From the NCBI GenBank assembly GCA_022360375.1, contig JAKSCW010000168.1, forward strand, positions 1 to 5,275: 5,275 nt of DNA, given 5' to 3'. Both the position numbers and the translations under genes were made by a program. Shown here in pieces: positions 1 through 5,275 of the stretch. The notes under the pieces were generated by a model. That model was not told the DNA's origin, made no database searches, and worked only from the letters and a program-made list of their open reading frames with translations. Source of the stretch: Balneolales bacterium. Its GTDB lineage: Bacteria; Bacteroidota; Rhodothermia; Balneolales; Balneolaceae. Positions within the stretch are counted from its first letter, which is position 1. Each line of letters opens with the position of its first letter.

Positions 1-1223
1 GGCCTTAGTGTTTCAAGCAAGGCATCTGAATAAATATCGGATTGATTGGAAGGAAGTTGATAGCCCAATAACCCGGCATCATTTACTCCAAAATCAAGCA
101 GGGCAATAGCATTTACCGTGTTATCTCCTGTAGTACTTGTACCTGCCCTTTTGATGTACACATAAAGTTCTAAGATTTGGTAAGGCTGAATAATGTTTTG
201 TGGATTAGAAAGTGCCCCTTCAAATTCCTGGCGGTTATAAAAATCAATAAAAAAGTGCCTGTTATCTTCATAATCGGCAGGTTTTAAATTTATTTGCGTT
301 TCCTGAGAACCCCCGGAAATTTTTTGGGTTTGACTTTGTCCCCTTTGCTGAGAAACAACCGAAGTAACACTTAAGGGCCCCAATTCTGTTACCGCTTTAA
401 TCCCGAAAAGAGAACTACCACCCCTAATCAGCGAGTTACCCGTTGCCATCGAAACATTCCCCATTTCGATACTTTTAATGATCTCATCTTCATACCCTTC
501 ATACCGGATGCTCAGCCGGTTTTCAAAATCAAATTGCCGTTCTGTATCCCAATCGGTTGCAATGGTGAGTTTATCTCCAATGGTTCCCTGGATATTTAAC
601 TGGAGATTTTGATTAAAGGTGGGATCGACTCTTCTCCTTAAGTCAGGTGCAAGGGAAGCATCGTCCACATTCTGAATAGAAGCCCCTACATTCATATTGG
701 CCGAACCATTAACCCTCAGGTTCACTTCATTCGTACCAAACAGCGTTGTAAATGCTGAATTCTCTCCTCCCGGAACATTTATGCTAAAATCTAAAAGCCC
801 CCTTCCTATTTCTTGCTGGGTTTTGCCCTCTTCGATCAGATCAGATCGTATCGATTCCTTCTGCTGCTGCTTTTTAAGTTCCCGAAATTGCTCAAAATCA
901 ACCAGGGTGGGCACCTGAATTTCATACCCAAAAATGCGCTCCTGAATTTCATAGCTCTGTCCCTCCTGCCATGTTACTGAAGTTTCACGAAGCCGGGGAT
1001 TTACATTATACAATCTACCCAACCGGGTAACACTTAGCGAACTCGATGGTTTCTTCTTTTTATGGTAATACTTAAAAAACTTTAAACCAGCTAATGCTGT
1101 ATCTGCTGCTGCTACGCTATCTGCTTGTTCTTGTCCATAAACTGAACGTACAGATAACGTTACACTTAGCACAACAAAAAAAGCTAAGCTGAGAAATAGT
1201 TTTCTGTAAAAAAACGCCGAAAT
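1..1223 (-). CDS. sprA: SprA (Sov), type IX secretion outer-membrane translocon, N-terminal ~407 residues (partial)
   Basis: SprA is the very large outer-membrane barrel (about 2,300-2,500 residues in known members) through which type IX secretion cargo and gliding adhesins leave the cell. I translated the minus strand by hand. It stays open from a stop at 1257-1259 to the left edge, so only the N-terminal sixth or so is present. Family hallmarks include NVGASIQNVDDASL (near 700-650), FDFENRLSIRYEGYEDEIIK followed by GNVSM (about residues 231-260), SLIRGGSSLFGIKAVTELG and YEDNRHFFIDFYNRQEFE. These match my recollection of flavobacterial SprA. A signal peptide is clear: basic RK, then LFLSLAFFVVLSVTLSV, then a likely cleavage near VYG/Q. 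The start is uncertain. No in-frame ATG or TTG lies before or within the signal peptide, and the only GTG (1170-1172) would cut away most of its hydrophobic core. I therefore placed the 5' end at an in-frame ATT (1221-1223). Identity is very secure; the start is not. Confidence -1.
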   Translation of the reverse strand, partial: MSAFFYRKLFLSLAFFVVLSVTLSVRSVYGQEQADSVAAADTALAGLKFFKYYHKKKKPSSSLSVTRLGRLYNVNPRLRETSVTWQEGQSYEIQERIFGYEIQVPTLVDFEQFRELKKQQQKESIRSDLIEEGKTQQEIGRGLLDFSINVPGGENSAFTTLFGTNEVNLRVNGSANMNVGASIQNVDDASLAPDLRRRVDPTFNQNLQLNIQGTIGDKLTIATDWDTERQFDFENRLSIRYEGYEDEIIKSIEMGNVSMATGNSLIRGGSSLFGIKAVTELGPLSVTSVVSQQRGQSQTQKISGGSQETQINLKPADYEDNRHFFIDFYNRQEFEGALSNPQNIIQPYQILELYVYIKRAGTSTTGDNTVNAIALLDFGVNDAGLLGYQLPSNQSDIYSDALLETLR

Positions 1224-1436
1224 AAGCTGACCAGTTGTTAAAGTTTTTTGTAGCTGTTAAACGATAGGCTTTTTGTTAGATGACAGATTATTTCAAATAG
1301 ACGGTGATAATACCATATATTTAAGTTTGTTTAAAGTATTTTGGAGCTGAAACTGATCAGGTATTGTACCTTTTTACTCTCGAAATACGTTCATAAATCC
1401 AAAATAGTGTTTTTTTAAACTCAGAAATTACTTGCA
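1224..1436. other. Divergent intergenic region between sprA and lptF
   Basis: This 213-base AT-rich gap separates the divergently read sprA and lptF and should carry both promoters. I see a TAnnTTTG match facing lptF (1322-1329), a run of seven T at 1410-1416, an 8-base palindrome at 1353-1360, and a loose direct repeat in which GTTAAA (1237-1242 and 1256-1261) is followed by a T-rich stretch ending in GT(T)AG. No ORF of note, RNA gene, riboswitch or terminator hairpin is visible. The only plus-strand ATG (1279-1281) opens a reading frame that stops within seven codons. No convincing -7 element facing sprA was found. Confidence -1.
1322..1329 (+). promoter_or_regulatory. Possible Bacteroidota-type -7 element for lptFG
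   Basis: TAAGTTTG matches the Bacteroidota -7 consensus TAnnTTTG. It would put the transcription start near 1335 and give a leader of about 100 bases before lptF. No TTTG -33 element is visible at the usual spacing, with only weak AT-rich sequence there. One such 8-mer in an AT-rich gap read on both strands could easily arise by chance, so this is only a candidate. Confidence -1.
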
Positions 1437-2858
1437 TTGATTTTTTGGAGAAATAATATCCAGAAGGACTTACTAAAAAGGCATATCGGTCCCTTTCTGT
1501 TTTGCTTTTTTACATTGATGTTTTTGCTACTCATGCAGTTCCTCATTCTGCATGTGGATAGGCTTATTGGCAAAGATATTCCTTTGTTCATTATCCTTGA
1601 ACTAATAGCTACTAACCTGGCTCATATGGTTGTTCTTGCTGCTCCGATGGCAGTTTTAGTAGCTTCTTTAATGGCTTTTGGAAAGTTTTCAGAATTAAAT
1701 GAGCTTACTGCATTAAGGGCATCGGGAGTGAACCCATTTACAATTATTCGCCCTGTTTTGTTTGCTTCAGTAATTATGGCGGTGTTCCTGGTTTGGTTCT
1801 CCAACAATGTTCTGCCCGAAGCCAATTCCAAAGCCCGTTCACTATTTATTGATATCAGAGTTAAGAAGCCCGGGTTCGATTTAAAACCCAACGTGTTTTA
1901 CAACGGTATAGATGGTTTTACTTTTTTGGTGAAGGAAATTGACTCTGAAACGGATAGCCTTTATAACATCACTTTGTTTCAGGAACCCCAAAACACACGA
2001 AAACGAGCTTACATAAGAGCAGAGAAGGGTTTTCTAATCAGCGAGGGTTCAGAAGGATTAACACTGTTACTACATAATGGTGAGATAACCCGTTATTTGC
2101 GGCACAGTAGGGTAACTGGAAGTAGCAATCACGAAAAAAGTAGCTTTGATCAATATCGTTTGACCTTCGACCTGAGAGATCTGGAGTTTTCCAGGTCAGA
2201 TCCCTCGAGAAGAGGAAATAGCGATCGTACAATGAGCGCTAAAGCTATGTCAGCAGTTGTGGATTCCCTGCAAGCAGAAATCCTGGAATATGGGTTGCAA
2301 ACATCCCAAAATTCCAGTTTTGACTATTTGTATGAAAAAGCAGTTCCTAATCCAATAAATCCTATGGAACTATTGGTTGAAAACCCAGCTGCTACTGATA
2401 GTTCCGATTTTTATATGTTGAGCCTTCTTGAGAATGAAATCTATAAAAAAAGAATGCTGGACCTGGCTAATCGCGATTTAGAAAAAGAAGTAGCCTGGTT
2501 CGAAAATATCAGTGGGAATATACTTTGGCGCTTCAAAAGGATAAACCGATATATGGTTGAGATTTATAAAAAGTATTCGATTCCTGCCGCATGTGTTGTC
2601 TTTGTAATAGTTGGAGCCCCAATTGGTATGATGACCAGGAAGGGAAATTTTGGGATTGCAGCTATTATCAGTTCAGTTGTACTTACCATTTACTGGATTT
2701 CCATTATACAGGGTGAGAAAATGGCTGACCGTTTATTTATTACCCCATTTGTAGGCATGTGGGCTTTTAATATTATATTTGGTGCTATTGGAACCATTTT
2801 AATACTTCAGCTTTCAACGGAGATGAAAATTTCGAAGTTGCTTAAACGGTCCTCATGA
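1437..2858 (+). CDS. lptF: LptF-type permease subunit of the LPS export ABC transporter
   Basis: LptF pairs with LptG and the ATPase LptB (LptB2FG) to extract lipopolysaccharide from the inner membrane and pass it to the Lpt bridge. The 473 residues show the YjgP/YjgQ-family plan: membrane segments near 17-40, 50-80 and 101-122, a periplasmic domain from about 130, then membrane segments near 381-399, 404-424 and 433-459. The cytoplasmic coupling-helix motif NELTALRASG lies at 88-97, with E89 at the position that contacts LptB in E. coli. RKGNFG (401-406) and GEKMADR (426-432) resemble Bacteroidota homologues I recall. It is about 110 residues longer than E. coli LptF because of a mostly helical, charged stretch at about 260-375 before the fourth membrane segment. 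The start is TTG. The frame is open back to 1419 without ATG or GTG, and the next ATG falls inside the first membrane helix. The stop overlaps lptG by 4 bases, implying translational coupling. Assignment as LptF rather than LptG rests on gene order and resemblance. Confidence -1.
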   Translation: MIFWRNNIQKDLLKRHIGPFLFCFFTLMFLLLMQFLILHVDRLIGKDIPLFIILELIATNLAHMVVLAAPMAVLVASLMAFGKFSELNELTALRASGVNPFTIIRPVLFASVIMAVFLVWFSNNVLPEANSKARSLFIDIRVKKPGFDLKPNVFYNGIDGFTFLVKEIDSETDSLYNITLFQEPQNTRKRAYIRAEKGFLISEGSEGLTLLLHNGEITRYLRHSRVTGSSNHEKSSFDQYRLTFDLRDLEFSRSDPSRRGNSDRTMSAKAMSAVVDSLQAEILEYGLQTSQNSSFDYLYEKAVPNPINPMELLVENPAATDSSDFYMLSLLENEIYKKRMLDLANRDLEKEVAWFENISGNILWRFKRINRYMVEIYKKYSIPAACVVFVIVGAPIGMMTRKGNFGIAAIISSVVLTIYWISIIQGEKMADRLFITPFVGMWAFNIIFGAIGTILILQLSTEMKISKLLKRSS

Positions 2859-3934
2859 AAAAATTCGATCGGTTCATATTCGCCCAACTCTCGATTATCA
2901 CATTTTTTGTGCTCTTCATTTTCATCTTCATCTTCATCATGATCGATTTTTCAGAGAATAGTGATGATTTCTCTGATCGGGGGGCAACAATGGCTGAAAT
3001 CTGGGGTGAATATTACCTGAATTACATCCCGGAAATGGTGCGATTGGTCTCTCCGGTTTCTATTTTTTCCGCATGTCTTTTTCTTACCGGTCGCTTGTCA
3101 GAGAGACTTGAGATTACGGCTTTAAAAGCGGCCGGGGTAAGCCTGTACAGGCTTTTATTGCCATACTTTGGGTTTGCAATCATTACTGCCGGAACCATCA
3201 GTATTCTTGATGCCTATGTGATTCCTACATCCAATAAAAAACGGATTGAGTTTGAAGACACATATTTAAAGCAACGAAATGAAGACATTGATCGGAGTCA
3301 AATTTATCGTGAGTTATCCAAAAACAGTATTCTTTCGGTTAATTATTTTGACGACGAGCGACAAACAGCATACCAGGTTCGTTTTATAGAGTATGACAGC
3401 TTGTTTCTTAAAAAAACCATTATGGCCACAAGCATGGAGTGGAAAGAGGATCTGGAAAAATGGCGCCTGGCTTCTGTTACTGAACGCATTTATTCCGACT
3501 CGGGAATGGTGACTTCCAAGTTTACTGGTAAAGACACTTCATTAACTATCTTACCCCAGGATCTTGCACGCTCTACTTCAGATGTTTATCAATTAACCTA
3601 TGGGGAAGCTCAGGACTATATTTTAGCCATAGAACGTAGTGGCGCCGGAGGAGTAGAAATACCTAAAGTACATTTCTATGGCAGGCTGGCTTATCCACTT
3701 AGTATTCTCGTGGTTATATTGATTGGTTTTTCTATAGCTTCAGAACGCAGACGGGGAGGAAAGGGGGTTTATATTGCTACAGGGCTCATTATAAGTTTCC
3801 TGTACTTAGCTTTTATGAAAATTGCCGAACCTTTCGGATACTACGGAACTATAACCCCGGCAATGGCAGCTGCCATCCCCCATATCTCTTTTTTTGTATT
3901 AGGAAGTATACTCCTGCTTATTGCAAAGAAATGA
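2855..3934 (+). CDS. lptG: LptG-type permease subunit of the LPS export ABC transporter
   Basis: This is the second permease half of the LptB2FG lipopolysaccharide exporter in the inner membrane. The 359 residues match the usual family length. Membrane segments lie near 9-31, 57-79 and 101-124, the periplasmic jelly-roll domain spans about 130-270, and further membrane segments lie near 275-296, 303-325 and 336-356. The cytoplasmic coupling helix reads LEITALKAAG (85-94), parallel to NELTALRASG in the upstream partner, with E86 at the LptB-contacting position. A SERRRGGKG cytoplasmic loop (296-304) follows the fourth segment. The ATG overlaps the lptF stop (ATGA), so translation is probably coupled. 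No strong Shine-Dalgarno is seen, which fits coupling. Its TGA directly abuts the stop of the convergent DUF3467 gene. The first membrane helix contains four Phe-Ile pairs from a hexamer repeat. lptB, lptA and lptC are not in the window; lptB and lptC are often elsewhere in these genomes. The family call is secure, and the F-versus-G naming is somewhat less so. Confidence -1.
   Translation: MKKFDRFIFAQLSIITFFVLFIFIFIFIMIDFSENSDDFSDRGATMAEIWGEYYLNYIPEMVRLVSPVSIFSACLFLTGRLSERLEITALKAAGVSLYRLLLPYFGFAIITAGTISILDAYVIPTSNKKRIEFEDTYLKQRNEDIDRSQIYRELSKNSILSVNYFDDERQTAYQVRFIEYDSLFLKKTIMATSMEWKEDLEKWRLASVTERIYSDSGMVTSKFTGKDTSLTILPQDLARSTSDVYQLTYGEAQDYILAIERSGAGGVEIPKVHFYGRLAYPLSILVVILIGFSIASERRRGGKGVYIATGLIISFLYLAFMKIAEPFGYYGTITPAMAAAIPHISFFVLGSILLLIAKK
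2915..2938 (+). repeat. Short in-frame hexamer repeat (TTCATY x4) inside lptG
   Basis: One TTCATT is followed by three perfect TTCATC units. They encode FIFIFIFI at residues 21-28 of LptG, within the first membrane helix. The unit length is a multiple of three, so gain or loss of a copy would lengthen or shorten the helix by two residues without a frameshift. Confidence -1.
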
Positions 3935-4252
3935 TCAGGCTTCTGGCTGAGGGCCCCGGTACATAGGAATCTCAACTTTTTCCCGGGTGTTTATTGTACC
4001 GTGCTCTTCCTCATATCGGCGAACATTATCATTAAGTGCTCCGGCCAATCGCTTGGCATGGTCAGGGGTTAGAATCATCCGTTTAGCTACTTTTGCTTTA
4101 GGAACGCCTGGCATTACGGCAATAAAATCAAGAATAAACTCAGAAGGAGAATGAGTGATCATTACCAAATTGGAATAAGTTCCAATTGCCTCTTCCTGAG
4201 TAAGTTCGATTTCCATTTTTCCCGGATTTCCGGTTTGATTATTCTGGGACAT
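3935..4252 (-). CDS. DUF3467 family protein of unknown function
   Basis: This is a small soluble protein of 105 residues with no signal peptide or membrane segment. It is recognisable as DUF3467 by its conserved core: TYSNLVMITHSPSEFILDF (25-43), PGVPKAKV (48-55), R58 with ILTPDHAKRL (60-69), and L73/DN (75-76). The ends (1-13, rich in Asn, Gln and Gly, and about 86-105) look flexible. I know of no established function for this family and propose none. The start ATG (4250-4252) is preceded by AAGGAG with a 4-base spacer, which decides it over the in-frame Met at residue 13. It is the second gene of an operon with the CBS-like enzyme, one base downstream of that gene's stop, so the two are very likely co-transcribed and translationally coupled. 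Its own stop abuts the lptG stop from the opposite strand. Family membership is confident. Confidence -1.
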   Translation of the reverse strand: MSQNNQTGNPGKMEIELTQEEAIGTYSNLVMITHSPSEFILDFIAVMPGVPKAKVAKRMILTPDHAKRLAGALNDNVRRYEEEHGTINTREKVEIPMYRGPQPEA

Positions 4253-4253
4253 T

Positions 4254-5243
4254 TTACTCCTTGTCTAAAAATCCTTGTTGTTTCATCCATTCATCATTGT
4301 AGACCTTGCCAATGTAACGAGTTCCACTGTCAGGAAGTATGATAACCATCATGTCATTCTCATGTAGTGGATTCTCTTCTATATATTTCAGTGCCCCACA
4401 AAAAGCTGCACCACAAGACCAACCAATAAAAAGACCTTCATATCTGGCCAAATCCCGGGTTGCTAGGGCTGATTCTTTATCCCCTACCTGTATTACTTCA
4501 TCAATGTATTCAAATTCAATAGTACCAGGTATAATGTCCTCCCCAATCCCTTCAGTCATGTAGGGTTTGATTTCATTTTTGTCAAATTCCCCTGTTTCAA
4601 AATATTTCTTATAAACTGAACCAACAGAATCAATTCCTATAACCTTGATATCCGGGTTTTGCTCTTTCAGGTATTTTCCCACTCCTGAAATGGTTCCGCC
4701 GGTACCCATACCTGCAACATAATGAGTAATTTTGCCCTCTGTTTGTTCCCATATTTCAGGCCCTGTTGTTTCATAATGGGCTTGAAGGTTACTCTTATTG
4801 TCATACTGATTTGGGTAGAAAGAATTTGGGATTTCTTCACTTAGTCGTTTTGCCACTGAATAATAGCTCCGTGGATCCTCCGGTTCTACATTGGTTGGGC
4901 AAACAATTACGTCGGCCCCCATAGCTTTCAGAATATCCACTTTTGACTGGCTTTGTTTATCAGTTGTTGTAAAAACACACTTATAACCTTTAGCAATAGC
5001 AACTAAGGCTAATCCCATTCCTGTATTGCCTGATGTTCCTTCTATAATAGTACCCCCGGGGGTGATTAATCCTTTTGCCTCAGCATCCTCAATCATTTTA
5101 ATCCCAATTCGATCTTTTATGGAATGCCCCGGATTAAAATATTCCACTTTTGTCAGAATGGTTCCGGGTATACCTTCTGTTACTTTGTTTAGCTTGATCA
5201 GCGGAGTATTACCTACTGCTTCAATAATTGAGTTTAAATACAT
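4254..5243 (-). CDS. PLP-dependent cystathionine beta-synthase / cysteine synthase family enzyme
   Basis: This is a cytosolic fold-type II PLP enzyme of beta-replacement chemistry. It makes either cystathionine (serine plus homocysteine) or cysteine (O-acetylserine plus sulfide). All core motifs are present in 329 residues: NPGHSIKDR with Schiff-base lysine K43, the substrate/cofactor loop EGTSGNTG (68-75, N73), the phosphate-binding loop GTGGT (180-184), and PDS near the C-terminus with S306 at the PLP ring-nitrogen position. Several stretches are closer to CBS than to CysK: KVDILKAMGADV (101-112), EEIPNSFYPNQYDN (136-149), AHYETT (155-160), EGIGEDIIP (231-239) and the ending W319-M320 with QQGFL (322-326). 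TTGPEIW (159-165) is more CysK-like, so the substrate cannot be settled by eye. There is no heme-binding N-terminal extension and no C-terminal Bateman (tandem CBS) regulatory domain, so no S-adenosylmethionine control through that domain is expected. The ATG has AAGGA five bases upstream. It is the first gene of the operon with DUF3467. Confidence -1.
   Translation of the reverse strand: MYLNSIIEAVGNTPLIKLNKVTEGIPGTILTKVEYFNPGHSIKDRIGIKMIEDAEAKGLITPGGTIIEGTSGNTGMGLALVAIAKGYKCVFTTTDKQSQSKVDILKAMGADVIVCPTNVEPEDPRSYYSVAKRLSEEIPNSFYPNQYDNKSNLQAHYETTGPEIWEQTEGKITHYVAGMGTGGTISGVGKYLKEQNPDIKVIGIDSVGSVYKKYFETGEFDKNEIKPYMTEGIGEDIIPGTIEFEYIDEVIQVGDKESALATRDLARYEGLFIGWSCGAAFCGALKYIEENPLHENDMMVIILPDSGTRYIGKVYNDEWMKQQGFLDKE
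4257..4262 (-). promoter_or_regulatory. Shine-Dalgarno of the DUF3467 gene, embedded in the upstream CDS
   Basis: On the minus strand AAGGAG lies 4 bases before the DUF3467 ATG and doubles as the last two sense codons (Lys-Glu) of the CBS-like enzyme. A terminating ribosome would sit on this site, which favours coupled translation. It also fixes the DUF3467 start. Confidence -1.
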
Positions 5244-5248
5244 CTATT

Positions 5249-5253
5249 TCCTT
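5249..5253 (-). promoter_or_regulatory. Shine-Dalgarno of the CBS-like gene
   Basis: AAGGA on the minus strand ends 5 bases before the ATG at 5241-5243. The spacing and sequence are good and support this ATG as the start. Confidence -1.
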
Positions 5254-5267
5254 AAATTTTTGAAGAC

Positions 5268-5275
5268 CAAATATA
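5268..5275 (-). promoter_or_regulatory. Probable -7 promoter element of the CBS-like/DUF3467 operon
   Basis: Read on the minus strand, the last eight bases of the window are TATATTTG, a perfect match to the Bacteroidota -7 consensus TAnnTTTG. This would start transcription about 7 bases downstream, giving a short leader of roughly 15-20 bases that includes the AAGGA ribosome-binding site. The -33 TTTG element would lie beyond the window edge and cannot be checked. Confidence -1.

Noticed and set aside
697..918. Plus-strand ORF of 73 codons
   Set aside because: It lies wholly antisense to the well-conserved sprA coding frame and has no recognisable motif or ribosome site.
1170..1172. GTG as the sprA start
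   Set aside because: It is the only conventional start codon nearby, but it would remove the basic region and most of the hydrophobic core of an otherwise clear signal peptide.
1353..1360. CTGATCAG palindrome as a possible operator
   Set aside because: It is eight bases with no extended symmetry or second copy in the gap; chance is sufficient.
1224..1436. Riboswitch, small RNA or hidden small gene in the divergent gap
   Set aside because: No conserved RNA architecture or plausible ORF could be seen; the single plus-strand ATG frame stops after a few codons.
1622..1891. Minus-strand ORF of 89 codons
   Set aside because: It is a shadow of lptF, where the plus-strand frame carries conserved membrane segments and the coupling helix.
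2038..2232. Minus-strand ORF of 64 codons
   Set aside because: It is antisense to the periplasmic domain of lptF and shows no family features.
3940..3965. GC-rich GGGCCC-centred stretch as a terminator between lptG and DUF3467
   Set aside because: There is no stable hairpin with a following T run on either strand, and it lies inside the DUF3467 coding sequence.
4151..4563. Two overlapping plus-strand ORFs of 63 and 74 codons
   Set aside because: They are antisense to the DUF3467 and CBS-like genes, whose motifs and Shine-Dalgarno sites show the minus strand is coding.

Overview
The window looks like an ordinary chromosomal segment of a Gram-negative bacterium of the Bacteroidota/Balneolota (FCB) group. 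Three things point there. The left edge encodes the N-terminal part of SprA, the outer-membrane translocon of the type IX secretion system, which is essentially confined to this group. The first Lpt permease has the long form with an extra helical segment that I associate with this group. A TAnnTTTG-type -7 promoter element lies upstream of the right-hand operon. The DNA is AT-rich by eye. Clear Shine-Dalgarno sequences before both right-hand genes, and lptF-lptG in tandem, fit Balneolota-like lineages somewhat better than classical Bacteroidia, but this placement is tentative.

Layout: (1) 1-1223, minus strand: 5' part of sprA, running off the left edge. (2) 1224-1436: short divergent intergenic region that should hold the promoters for sprA and for the lpt pair. 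(3) 1437-3934, plus strand: lptF and lptG, two LptF/LptG-family permease subunits overlapping by 4 bases (ATGA). (4) 3935-5243, minus strand: a two-gene operon with a cystathionine beta-synthase/cysteine synthase-like PLP enzyme first and a small DUF3467 protein second, one base apart. The -7 element of its probable promoter lies at the right edge. The lptG stop codon directly abuts the DUF3467 stop codon, so the two convergent units have no intergenic space.

The left half has an envelope theme: SprA is the protein-export channel in the outer membrane, and LptF/LptG with LptB extract lipopolysaccharide from the inner membrane. The right half is sulfur amino-acid metabolism plus a conserved protein of unknown function. 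I see no mobile element, CRISPR array, RNA gene, phage or defence gene, and no convincing undescribed system. The most unusual points are that neither divergent gene (sprA, lptF) has a usable ATG start, that the two transcription units meet stop to stop, and that the DUF3467 gene is tightly coupled to the CBS-like gene.
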